Shown: piece after piece, positions 1-7,200 of the stretch | Position numbering within the stretch: position 1 is the stretch's first letter | How the letters are laid out: each line of letters opens with the position of its first letter | Origin: Ruminococcaceae bacterium UBA945 | GTDB lineage: Bacteria > Bacillota > Clostridia > Oscillospirales > Acutalibacteraceae | DNA: 10,956 nucleotides | Assembly (NCBI GenBank): GCA_002293315.1 | Contig: DBCZ01000094.1 | Span: 870-11,825, forward strand | Direction: 5' to 3' | The notes under the pieces: generated by a model | The model's database searches: none | Told to the model about the DNA's origin: nothing | What the model saw: the letters and a program-made list of their open reading frames with translations, nothing else | Translations under genes and position numbers: made by a program

Positions 1-331
1 CATAGTGGTGATTTGAGAGGCGAAGGGAGAATAAAGAGCAACACCTTTACTTTTCACGCAGAAAAGCGGCACTCTGAAAGCTCTGTGGACAACGCTGTTG
101 AAAAGCGGAAGCAAAGCATCTGATAATGGATAAATATGCAAAAAAGCATATCTTAAAATTCATTTCATCACGAGAAACGGCCGATTTTGATACATTTTGC
201 ACATATGCAACTTCACATAACTTCTAAGGCTGGTAGCGAAATACCTGTATATAGCTTGTTTTTTTCATGCACTGTACATCAAAATTCATGCAGATTTGTA
301 CATTCTGCACAAAAACACCCCCTTCTTTTTT
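1..331. other. Non-coding upstream region of the YabE-like gene
   Basis: No convincing gene is visible in these bases. Frame 1 is open from the window edge to tandem stops (TGA TAA at 121-126) and could be the last 40 codons of an upstream gene, but the peptide matches nothing I recognise. The segment from about 125 is AT-rich. It contains a small hairpin, ATATGC/GCATAT around an A6 loop (134-151), with no T-run after it, and two imperfect direct repeats (listed separately) just ahead of the promoter. It most likely holds the end of a preceding unit plus regulatory DNA. Confidence 0.5.
264..303. repeat. Pair of imperfect direct repeats upstream of the YabE-like promoter
   Basis: TTCATGCA followed by TGTACAT occurs twice: at 264-271 with 273-279, and at 285-292 with 297-303. 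The copies start 21 bases apart, about two helical turns, and end 28 bases before the -35 element. TGTACA is self-complementary. The placement suits an operator or activator site, but no regulator is identified and the repeat could be chance in AT-rich DNA. Confidence 0.4.
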
Positions 332-360
332 TTGACATGCCCCAATCTTTTGTCTATACT
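332..360 (+). promoter_or_regulatory. Sigma-A type promoter of the YabE-like gene
   Basis: A perfect TTGACA -35 hexamer (332-337) is separated by 17 bases from TATACT (355-360), a one-mismatch -10. The -35 sits at the end of a T8 run. Transcription would start near 367, giving a leader of about 60 bases. That leader contains a small possible hairpin, CGT(T)CGG/CCGACG (383-402), ahead of the ribosome binding site. Confidence 0.85.
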
Positions 361-427
361 AACACTCGAAGTCGTATGTCCCCGTTCGGTTTGCGCCCGA
401 CGCAGCCGTATCATTAAGGAGACAGCG

Positions 428-1852
428 ATGAAAGGAGCAAGTTTGATGCATAGTAAGAAAAGGAGTGCGGGCAAGAAGAAAATCCCTGTGCGCGCGCTCA
501 GAAGAGTTGCTATAGCGGCGGTGCTTGTGCTTATAATGCTGTTCACCTCACTGTCCACTGTAATAGCGAATACGGTCTCTGTCAATGTGATTGACGGGGA
601 AAATACGTATTCCTTTGATATGGGCAGCTCAAATATAGACAGAATCATCGCAAAGGCCGAAGAGATGGGGCTTGCGCCGATTGACGCGGCTTTGGATGTA
701 TATGAAAGAGTGGGCGGCACAACGACGGTCATCGTCAGGCGCGGCGTAGACATCATCGTCAACGAGGCGGGCAGCTCGACGAAGCTGAGAGCCTATAAGG
801 GCGACACGGTCGAGCAGGCGCTGGAAGCTAACAGCATTCTGTTAAAGGAAAAAGACGAAATCAATCCGGCGCGCGAATACATAATAGATAAGGGGCTTTC
901 TGTCGAGATAAACAGATATTGCACCGTGACCGTTACGGCAGACGATGTTAAGAAGGAAGTTTCGCTGACGGGCGGCAAGGTGCGCGACGCGGTTATCGCG
1001 GCAGGGTTCACAGTCGGTGCTGACGACGAAATCAACTATTCAATAGATAAGCCGCTCTTCGACCAAATGGCAATACGCATCGCGAGGGTGAAGAACGTCA
1101 CAATCGCGGCGGACGGCGAGACGAAGGCATATAAGGTTGCGGCGGATACAGTAAAAGAGGCGATTATCAGAGCCGGCGTGACGCTCGGCGAGCATGATAG
1201 AGTTGAGCCCAAGCTTTCATCTAAAGTCACAGAGGGTCTCTTGATTGACATCAAGAGGGTGGAGATAAAGGAAGAAAAGAAGGTTGAGCCCGTCAAGTTT
1301 GAGACTGTGACGGAGGAATCCTCCGATATGTACACTGACGAAACGAAGGTCAAAACGGCCGGCGTTGAGGGCGAAAAAGAAGTGGATTACAAGGTGACGT
1401 ACGTCGAGGGCAAGGAAGAGGCCCGCGAGGTTATCACCGAGAAGGTCACGAAAGAGCCCGTCTCCGAGGTGGTTATCCGCGGCACGAAGGAACGCCCGTC
1501 GTCAGGCGGCGCGATAGTCGGCAACGGAAGCCTGACAGACCATAACGGCAAAACGATTTCATATAGAACCGTTCATAACGGCACGGCCTCGGCATACTGC
1601 GACACAGGCCTCACGGCGACGGGCTATCCCGCCGGCTACGGCTATGTTGCGGTGAACCCGAACGTGATTCCCTACGGCTCAAGGCTCTATATCTGCTCGC
1701 CGGACGGCAGCTATGTCTACGGTTATGCGATTGCGGCTGACACAGGCGGTGCGCTGATGAGCGGCAGAATTCTCGTGGACCTCTGGATGGAGAGTGTTGA
1801 CGCCTGCTACAGCTTCGGGCTTCAAAACATGAACGTATACGTTCTTGACTGA
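428..1852 (+). CDS. yabE: YabE-like cell-wall protein (DUF348-G5-3D), probable peptidoglycan-active enzyme
   Basis: The 474-residue product begins with a basic stretch and one hydrophobic segment (about 27-47), acting as signal peptide or membrane anchor. Then come DUF348-type repeats (clearest near 105-150, 165-205 and 222-262), a G5 domain (about 281-352) and a C-terminal 3D domain (about 383-474). This is the order seen in Bacillus subtilis YabE. The 3D fold belongs to the double-psi barrel group of lytic transglycosylases and Rpf-like proteins, so cleavage or remodelling of peptidoglycan outside the cell is the likely role. The 3D core shows ADTGG (437-441) and VDLW (450-453), but the first signature Asp is Asn410 (VAVNP). 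Two in-frame starts each have an SD: ATG 428 (AAGGAG at 416-421, 6-base gap) and ATG 446 (AAAGGAG at 431-437, 8-base gap). The first is chosen. An own promoter and a following terminator suggest a single-gene unit. Domain assignment is firm; enzymatic activity is inferred. Confidence 0.88.
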   Translation: MKGASLMHSKKRSAGKKKIPVRALRRVAIAAVLVLIMLFTSLSTVIANTVSVNVIDGENTYSFDMGSSNIDRIIAKAEEMGLAPIDAALDVYERVGGTTTVIVRRGVDIIVNEAGSSTKLRAYKGDTVEQALEANSILLKEKDEINPAREYIIDKGLSVEINRYCTVTVTADDVKKEVSLTGGKVRDAVIAAGFTVGADDEINYSIDKPLFDQMAIRIARVKNVTIAADGETKAYKVAADTVKEAIIRAGVTLGEHDRVEPKLSSKVTEGLLIDIKRVEIKEEKKVEPVKFETVTEESSDMYTDETKVKTAGVEGEKEVDYKVTYVEGKEEAREVITEKVTKEPVSEVVIRGTKERPSSGGAIVGNGSLTDHNGKTISYRTVHNGTASAYCDTGLTATGYPAGYGYVAVNPNVIPYGSRLYICSPDGSYVYGYAIAADTGGALMSGRILVDLWMESVDACYSFGLQNMNVYVLD

Positions 1853-1866
1853 TAACTAAACAGCAT

Positions 1867-1896
1867 AAGGGGATAGGTGGTGGCCTATCCTCTTTT
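1867..1896 (+). terminator. Rho-independent terminator after the YabE-like gene
   Basis: GGATAGG (1871-1877) pairs with CCTATCC (1884-1890) around a six-base loop. The stem extends outward through a G-T wobble, a G-C and two A-T pairs to 1867/1894. The descending arm runs into TCTTTT. It begins 14 bases after the stop codon. Confidence 0.8.
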
Positions 1897-1913
1897 CACG
1901 TGAGCTAGGTTAC

Positions 1914-1942
1914 TTGCGGGAAAGACGGGAATGCCTTATAAT
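1914..1942 (+). promoter_or_regulatory. Probable promoter of the membrane protein / AEC / rpe unit
   Basis: A consensus TATAAT (1937-1942) lies 17 bases after TTGCGG (1914-1919), which keeps only the TTG of the -35 consensus. It is placed between the preceding terminator and the gene start, as expected. The 12-mer TATAATATATAT beginning at the -10 recurs exactly ahead of rpe (3271-3282). Confidence 0.55.
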
Positions 1943-1969
1943 ATATATAAGCAAAAGTGGAGGGGAATT

Positions 1970-2317
1970 ATGACGTATTTCTATGCGGCTATCTTTATAG
2001 CGATAGGCCTGATTCTAATTTTTGCGCTGCGCAAGGAGAATAAGATTTTTATTCTTGCCGGCGGATTTTTTATTGTTTTGGGCGGCTGGTGGCTTCTCAA
2101 TGAATTCATGCCCTTTGATATGTTCGCGGGCGAGTGGGGCTGGGCACTGAGGATTATCTCATGTGTAGTCTTGGCGATTCTCGTCGTATACTTTGCAAGA
2201 GGCTATTTTCAAAGGCATAAGCAGCAGAGAGCGGAAAAACTGGGCATTACAGACGACGAGCTTGAGGCAGAGCCAGATGTAGAGCTTGATGCAAACGAAA
2301 AGGGAGAAGACGAATGA
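1970..2317 (+). CDS. Small membrane protein of unknown function, three predicted helices
   Basis: The 115-residue product has three hydrophobic segments (about 2-20, 26-45 and 57-77), then a short basic stretch (RGYFQRHKQQR) and a very acidic C-terminal tail (about 94-115). By the positive-inside rule the basic stretch, and so the tail, should be cytoplasmic. I do not recognise a named family. ATG 1970 is preferred over the in-frame ATG 1931 because GGAGG (1959-1963) sits 6 bases before it, and because 1931 lies on top of the putative promoter and lacks an SD. The stop overlaps the next start as ATGA, so translation is probably coupled to the AEC permease. That makes an accessory or unrelated co-expressed role possible, but nothing in the sequence fixes it. 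Confidence 0.75.
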   Translation: MTYFYAAIFIAIGLILIFALRKENKIFILAGGFFIVLGGWWLLNEFMPFDMFAGEWGWALRIISCVVLAILVVYFARGYFQRHKQQRAEKLGITDDELEAEPDVELDANEKGEDE

Positions 2318-3252
2318 GCGCCCTCCTGACAATAGCTGCCAAGGTGTTTGTCATGCTGGTTCTCATCTTCGCGGGGTATATCCTCACGAAGAAGTCGATT
2401 CTCTCTGACAGGGGAATGACGGAAATCACAGCGCTGCTGCTCAGGGTGGTCACGCCGTGCCTTATAATCAATTCGCTGATAGATTCGCGCGGGAGCATCG
2501 GGCTTGACAAAATGGGGCTTGCGGCACTGCTTCCGACAATAGCAACGGGGATAAGCGTAGCGCTCGCGTTTCTTTTTTTCAGGCATGAGACGGAGGAGAG
2601 AAAAACGGTTCTGCGCTTTTCCACTATATTCAGCAATGTCGGCTTCATGGGAATGCCGCTCGTGCAGGGGATAGTCGGGGAGAGAGGCGTGGTGCATGCG
2701 TCGTTCGCGGTGGTTGTTTTCAATGTCATCACGTGGACGCTCGGATATAAAATGATGAACCGCGAAGCAAAGCTCACCGCAAAGATGATTTTGCTCAACC
2801 CCGGCATGATTGGTATGGCGATAGGTCTGCCGCTGTATTTCCTCACGTTCGACATACCGATGATTATCAAAGAGCCGTTAGAAATGCTGTCGGCAGTCAA
2901 TACGCCGCTGGCGATGATTGTCATAGGCGGCTTTGTGGCCAAGGTGGATATAAAATCCTTTGTTTCAGATCTGAGCGTGTATAAGATGTCGGCCATGCGG
3001 CTGCTCGCAGCGCCCGCGTTGTTCCTCGGCGTGCTTCTGCTGATAAGGCCTGAAGGTGACCTCTTCATCGCGAGCATGATTCTGGCGGCCACGCCGGTGG
3101 CGGCGAACGCGGTGCTTTTTGCCGTGCAGTATAAGAAAGATTCGCAGCTCGCCTCAAAGGCGGTGGCAGTCTCGACGATTCTTTCCATCCTGACGATACC
3201 CGTCTTCACGATTATCGCGCAGTTTGCGGAAGAGCTGATAAGCTCGGTGTAA
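2314..3252 (+). CDS. AEC (auxin efflux carrier) family permease
   Basis: The 312-residue, highly hydrophobic protein has about ten membrane segments, in two halves joined by a hydrophilic stretch around 146-158. This is the usual size and topology of bacterial AEC transporters, the family of malate permeases and other organic-acid carriers. Family-like features are the SNVGFMGMPL motif (107-116), the NPGMIG motif (162-167) opening the second half, and the C-terminal ATPVAANAVLFA stretch (259-270) with a following basic loop and last helix. Family members use broken, proline-containing helices for transport. Substrate cannot be read from the sequence; a small organic anion is the conservative guess. 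Translation starts inside the previous gene (ATGA), with AGGGAG at 2301-2306 as SD, so the pair forms one operon. Confidence 0.87.
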   Translation: MSALLTIAAKVFVMLVLIFAGYILTKKSILSDRGMTEITALLLRVVTPCLIINSLIDSRGSIGLDKMGLAALLPTIATGISVALAFLFFRHETEERKTVLRFSTIFSNVGFMGMPLVQGIVGERGVVHASFAVVVFNVITWTLGYKMMNREAKLTAKMILLNPGMIGMAIGLPLYFLTFDIPMIIKEPLEMLSAVNTPLAMIVIGGFVAKVDIKSFVSDLSVYKMSAMRLLAAPALFLGVLLLIRPEGDLFIASMILAATPVAANAVLFAVQYKKDSQLASKAVAVSTILSILTIPVFTIIAQFAEELISSV

Positions 3253-3270
3253 ATACACCGGTGGCTTACA

Positions 3271-3276
3271 TATAAT
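3271..3276 (+). promoter_or_regulatory. Possible internal -10 element ahead of rpe
   Basis: TATAAT lies in the 51-base gap between the AEC gene and rpe, in the same 12-base context as the promoter at 1937. No good -35 is present at 16-18 bases (the 17-base position reads TGTAAA), so this is either a weak promoter or chance. Read-through from the upstream operon would serve rpe in any case. Confidence 0.3.
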
Positions 3277-3303
3277 ATATATGAAAGGGAGAATACAGAG
3301 AGC

Positions 3304-3930
3304 ATGATAGTGTCACCCTCTCTCCTCGCCGCTGATTTTTCAAGGCTCGGCGAGGAGACAGAAAAAGTAAGAAGCGCAGACTGGCTTCATCTCGATGTCA
3401 TGGACGGCGTCTTCGTGCCGAACATCAGCTTCGGCCCCGCCGTGATTAAATCAATTCGCCCTGAAAGTAAGCTCGTCTTTGATGTGCACCTCATGGTGGA
3501 GAGGCCGCTCGGCATGATTAAGGCCATAGCCGAAGCCGGCGCGGATATAATCGCGGTGCATGCGGAGTGCAAAGACGACCTGGGCGCGCTGATAAGAGAG
3601 ATTAAGGCCTGCGGCAAGCTGCCGGCAATCGCGCTGAAGCCGGCGACGGAGGTCAGTAAAATCGCAAAGTATCTGCCGGAGCTTTACATGGCGATGGTGA
3701 TGACGGTTGAGCCGGGCTTCGGCGGGCAGGAGATGCTGACCGACAAGCTCTATAAGGTGAGAGAGATTAAGAAGCTCAGAGAGGATATTCTCGTTGAGCT
3801 TGACGGCGGCGTGAACGACGACACCCTTTCGCTTGCGGGCGCCTCCGGCGCAGATGTGCTTGTGGCAGGGACGGCTATCTTCAAGGCCGAAAATCCGGAG
3901 GAGGAAATCCGCCTCTTTGCTCAACTGTAA
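3304..3930 (+). CDS. rpe: Ribulose-phosphate 3-epimerase
   Basis: This enzyme interconverts D-ribulose 5-phosphate and D-xylulose 5-phosphate in the cytosolic pentose phosphate pathway. The 208-residue TIM barrel is slightly shorter than the usual 215-225. It shows the opening SPSLLAADF (4-12), HLDVMDGVFVPN (29-40), DVHLM (60-64), TVEPGFGGQ (134-142), LDGG (166-169) and the phosphate-binding VAGTAIF (187-193). The metal ligands and catalytic acids are therefore present: His29, Asp31, His62 and Asp167. The best SD (AAAGGGAG, 3284-3291) is 12 bases from the start, which is long; a weaker AGAG lies closer. In Bacillus-type genomes rpe often follows the prkC/rsgA cluster. Here it follows an AEC permease and ends before an AT-rich gap, so the local arrangement is different. 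Function is nearly certain. Confidence 0.96.
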   Translation: MIVSPSLLAADFSRLGEETEKVRSADWLHLDVMDGVFVPNISFGPAVIKSIRPESKLVFDVHLMVERPLGMIKAIAEAGADIIAVHAECKDDLGALIREIKACGKLPAIALKPATEVSKIAKYLPELYMAMVMTVEPGFGGQEMLTDKLYKVREIKKLREDILVELDGGVNDDTLSLAGASGADVLVAGTAIFKAENPEEEIRLFAQL

Positions 3931-3948
3931 AGCTAAGTTGCTTTACAG
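3925..3948 (+). terminator. Inverted repeat at the end of rpe, weak terminator candidate
   Basis: CTGTAAAGC (3925-3933) pairs perfectly with GCTTTACAG (3940-3948) around a six-base loop, and the stem includes the rpe stop codon. No T-run follows directly; the first is T6 at 3981-3986. It may be a poor terminator, an mRNA 3'-end stabiliser, or part of a composite ending with the weak TTGAG/CTCAA stem (3956-3960 with 3975-3979) just before that T6. Confidence 0.4.
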
Positions 3949-4026
3949 GAACAGGTTGAGGCAATTTTATGTGACTCAAATTTTTTATTGTGCGAAATTG
4001 AATCATTTATGTTGGAGACGTTTGTG

Positions 4027-4145
4027 AAAAAAACGGCGTAAAACACCAAAAAAGCAAGTTTTCAAAACCGAAACGAGTGGATTTGAGGCAAAATTCGATA
4101 AAAACGCGGATTTTCTTATAAAAAAATGCAGAATTATCAAAAAAA
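4027..4145. promoter_or_regulatory. Phased A/T-tract array, predicted curved DNA / UP-like element
   Basis: Runs of A or T recur at near-helical spacing: 4027-4033, 4040-4043, 4048-4053, 4059-4062, 4071-4073, 4081-4084, 4090-4095, 4100-4104, 4110-4114, 4120-4126, 4132-4135 and 4139-4145. Their centres run from 4030 to 4142 in eleven steps, a mean of about 10.2 bases. One extra tract (4064-4067) is out of phase. Phased A-tracts are known to bend DNA, and the last one ends 3 bases before the -35 hexamer, where UP elements contact RNA polymerase alpha subunits. A role in strong transcription of the S-layer gene is inferred. Confidence 0.6.
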
Positions 4146-4148
4146 CGC

Positions 4149-4177
4149 TTGCATTTTGAAATTAAAGAAGGTATTAT
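4149..4177 (+). promoter_or_regulatory. Probable promoter of the S-layer gene
   Basis: TTGCAT (4149-4154) and TATTAT (4172-4177) are separated by exactly 17 bases. The start would be near 4184, leaving a leader of about 62 bases. An alternative -35, TTGAAA (4156-4161), has no -10 at proper spacing. The -35 is imperfect, which the A-tract array directly upstream might offset. Confidence 0.6.
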
Positions 4178-4192
4178 ATACGTGATATTCAA

Positions 4193-4218
4193 CTCACAGG
4201 GATAATTATGCCCGTGAG
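4193..4218 (+). promoter_or_regulatory. 5'-leader stem-loop of the S-layer mRNA
   Basis: CTCAC-A-GGG (4193-4201) pairs with CCCGTGAG (4211-4218): eight base pairs with one bulged A and a nine-base AT-rich loop. It would lie about 9 bases from the predicted transcript start and 13 bases before the SD. There is no following T-run, so it is not a terminator. 5'-terminal stem-loops are known to stabilise several bacterial mRNAs; that role here is inference. Confidence 0.55.
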
Positions 4219-4245
4219 AATCTAAAATTTAAGAGGGTTGAAATT

Positions 4246-7200
4246 ATGAAAAACAGCAAGTTTCTTAAGAAATCATTAGCACTCGTCCTCGCCATCATGA
4301 TGGTGTTCGGTGCTATGATTCCGACAGGTGCTTCCGCTGCAACAGCTCCCACTTTTGAAACTATAGTAATCGCGGGTAAAACGATTACGCCTGTTTCAAC
4401 GAGCGGTATCACCACATCGATTTCCACGGCCCAAAAGATCGGATATACAAACGCCTCAGAAGTTGAGGTTCCGTTGCTATTCGTTCTGAGAAACGACACA
4501 GATTCTACGAAGGTTTATTTCGGCGCAGATGCTGAAGCGGCTTCGGCAAATGAAGTCTCTTCCGGCGGAAACCTTCTCCTTTCCAAACTGACGGCAAATG
4601 ACGCCGGCACGGAGTATAAGGGTGTGTTCGTCACAGCGACAGGAGAGGATAAGACGGTTTATCCGCTCACAATCAACATCACGCCTCCGAGCTCTGATTC
4701 CTCAATCAAGGATTTCAGAATTGCGGGCCAGGTGAGTTCATCTGTTAACGCAGCAACAAGGACAATCACGGTTGTGATGCCTTATACAGACGCAATCGGC
4801 AGCACGGTTGACAACATTGCTCTTTTTGCAGGACCGGCAACAACACCTTCCTCAACCACAGATGATGCCAGTGTGCTCTTCAACGCCAACAACGGCAATT
4901 GGGGCGCAGCCGGCGGAGACCCTGCACTTGTTGCTTCGGCACAGTGGGCAGGCGGCGGCAAAGCTAATTTCTATAGTGGCGGCAGTTATGTGTCCAAAGA
5001 GCTTCAGGTAAAGGCCGAGACAGGCGTAACCGATGTATGGACAGTTAACGTTACAGAGGCTGTCGGCTTCACTTCGTTCGCTATTGCGGGCGCAGAGTCA
5101 GCTGAGATTGACGAGGCAACAAGCAAAATTACGGTTGTTATGCCTTACGGCACAAAAATAGATGCTGAGAATCTTCTCACAGCTACATTCAGAACAGGTC
5201 TTCCTTCAACGGTTTCACTGGAAGGCGGCACGCTTACCGATGTCGCTCTGACCAGCGGCAAGGCTGCAGATTTCACAGGCTTTGATGACAATTCTGACGC
5301 AGAGCTGGTTATCACACGCACCGGCACTGCAGAGACTAGAACTTACGAGCTCGACCTTACTGTCAATCCTTTGAATCCGAATGCCGCGATTACCGCGCTT
5401 TCAGTTGTGGCTGACAGAACGGATGCTACCGGCACTCCCACTGCTCCGGAAGACGGAACAGTTAATGAGACTGCAAAGACGCTCACAGCGGTTCTCGGCA
5501 GTGTGGCAAATCTTGGGGATGTTGACCTTACGATTACAGCTTCTGCGGAAGCCACAGTTGAGATTCCTCTTCAGGCCGGACAGACAGCTGCTGTTGATGC
5601 TTCTGGAACCCCCATTACACTTTCCGGAGTTGATGCTACGGCACCTGTAACGATTAAGGTTATTCCGGATGATACCTCTAAGCCGGCGGTTCTTTATACG
5701 CTTACACTCACAAAGGTAGGCGCACCTGCCACGGCGACGATTACAAGCTTCTCACTCGTGAATGAGACAGACGCTGAAGATGTTATCAACGCTGTTATCA
5801 ACAACACAGCTAAAACAATTAAGTTCACAGTTCCTTATGGAATGACGAATGATGAGCTCGGTGACTACAAGGTGCTTTACGGCGTTAATTCATCTGGCGT
5901 AATCGTCGGTTATTATGATGGATCTAATTTTGACACGCTTCTTGTGCGCGGCTCGACAGTTGACGCAGGTGCAGATAAAGCCATTCCGAACATCTATGGC
6001 TCTGCCCTCACATCAAGAGTTAAGGCGAGCAGTGAAGCTGAACCCGACAGAGTTTTCCTTGAGTACACAGTTTCGTTCACACGTTCAGCTCCTGCAACAG
6101 GCAAAGACCTTCTCACATTTGCAACGACATACGAAACGAATCCTTTGACGGATGCGACGACATATGCAGGCGCAATCAACGCAACAAAGACACCGAAGGA
6201 AGTTGTTATCACATATCCGTATGGTGATTATACCAGAAAAGCTGGCTTCAAAGCGGATCAGCTCGCTGTTCTCACAACTTCTGATAAAGCGGTTGCCTAC
6301 TATTTTGATGGCTCTGACTATCAGCCCATAAAGGCTGCGGTGAAGGATGCTGATGGCAATATCAATAATGATGCAACAGTAATTGATATGTCTGCTGCAA
6401 CAGAAGATTCTCCCATCACTGTTTATGTTCTTTCAGAAGAACTGGCTTTTGATGCTAAGGGCTTGGGAACTGAAGGCGCAGACATATCTGTGGCTGATTT
6501 TGAAGCAGCAATCGGCGAAGACCCATCAAATGCAACTAAGCTTGGCAAGACGACAAAGTATGCTCTTTACGGCAAAGCAGCTGCTCCGAGAACAGGCAAT
6601 GCTCTCTCAGCATTCGGCTTTGTAGACGGCAAGGGCAACACGATTCCGGCGAAGTCAGTTGATACAGCTACACGCACGGTTACTGTTGAAGTTCCGTACA
6701 CATATGCTGCAACAGCTACGAAGCTCTATCCTGTATTCACAGTCAGCGCAGGTGCAATTATCAATACCGATGCAACTGGCGATGTTCCTTCAGGAGAGGA
6801 ACTTTTAAGCGGCGGCGACCTCACACTTGGCAAGCTTGACGAAACTCAGAGCAGATTCATTGATTTGAGCGGACCTTGGGCAGGACTGGATGCTGACAAG
6901 CTTTATACAGACCCGATAGTGCCTAATTTCTATAAGAAGGGCGGTACTGTGGGTTCAGCTGGAGATGTCCTTGATACACTTGAAAACCTCTATGTGTTTG
7001 ATGAGTCTGGCCTCAGAGTGAACCCGTACACACTGGTTGTTAAGGTTCTTGAGCCGAAGACAGGTGCTCAGCTTTCAGCTTTCGGCATCGGCAACACAGC
7101 AGGCGTTATCAATGATACAGATACAGCAAAGACAGTTAGAGTTACTGTACCTCTCGGAACATCCACCAATACTGATGGCAGAGCAATGCTCCTCGGGGTC

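Larger units (their letters stand above)
3931..4245. other. AT-rich intergenic region carrying the S-layer gene control elements
   Basis: This 315-base gap has no convincing ORF on either strand. From rpe onward it holds the end-of-gene inverted repeat, a T6 run, a spaced A/T-tract array (4027-4145), a promoter (4149-4177), a leader stem-loop (4193-4218) and the ribosome binding site (AGAGGG, 4232-4237). Its composition is clearly more AT-rich than the surrounding genes. Confidence 0.7.

Noticed and set aside
84..92. TGTGGACAA, reverse complement TTGTCCACA, close to a DnaA box
   Set aside because: One mismatch to TTATCCACA and isolated. No box cluster or DnaA/DnaN genes nearby, so not an origin.
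1..123. Open frame from the window edge to tandem TGA TAA, possible 3' end of an upstream gene
   Set aside because: Only 40 codons, no recognisable motif, and the opposite strand is also open here. Not enough to call a gene.
134..151. ATATGC-A6-GCATAT hairpin
   Set aside because: Short AT-rich stem with no T-run. Could be chance in an AT-rich spacer.
187..417. 76-codon ORF in the upstream region
   Set aside because: It runs through the promoter and leader of the YabE-like gene, has no SD and shows unprotein-like composition.
3246..3259. GGTGT AAAT ACACC hairpin at the end of the AEC gene
   Set aside because: Five-base stem without a T-run; too weak for a terminator.
2247..3305. 352-codon ORF on the minus strand opposite the AEC permease
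   Set aside because: It is a mirror of a clear membrane-protein gene, with no family motifs and Ser/Thr-rich composition typical of antisense frames.
3281..3307. Eight-codon leader ORF overlapping the rpe start as ATGA
   Set aside because: No SD precedes its ATG, and if the nearby -10 is used the transcript would start at or after this ATG.
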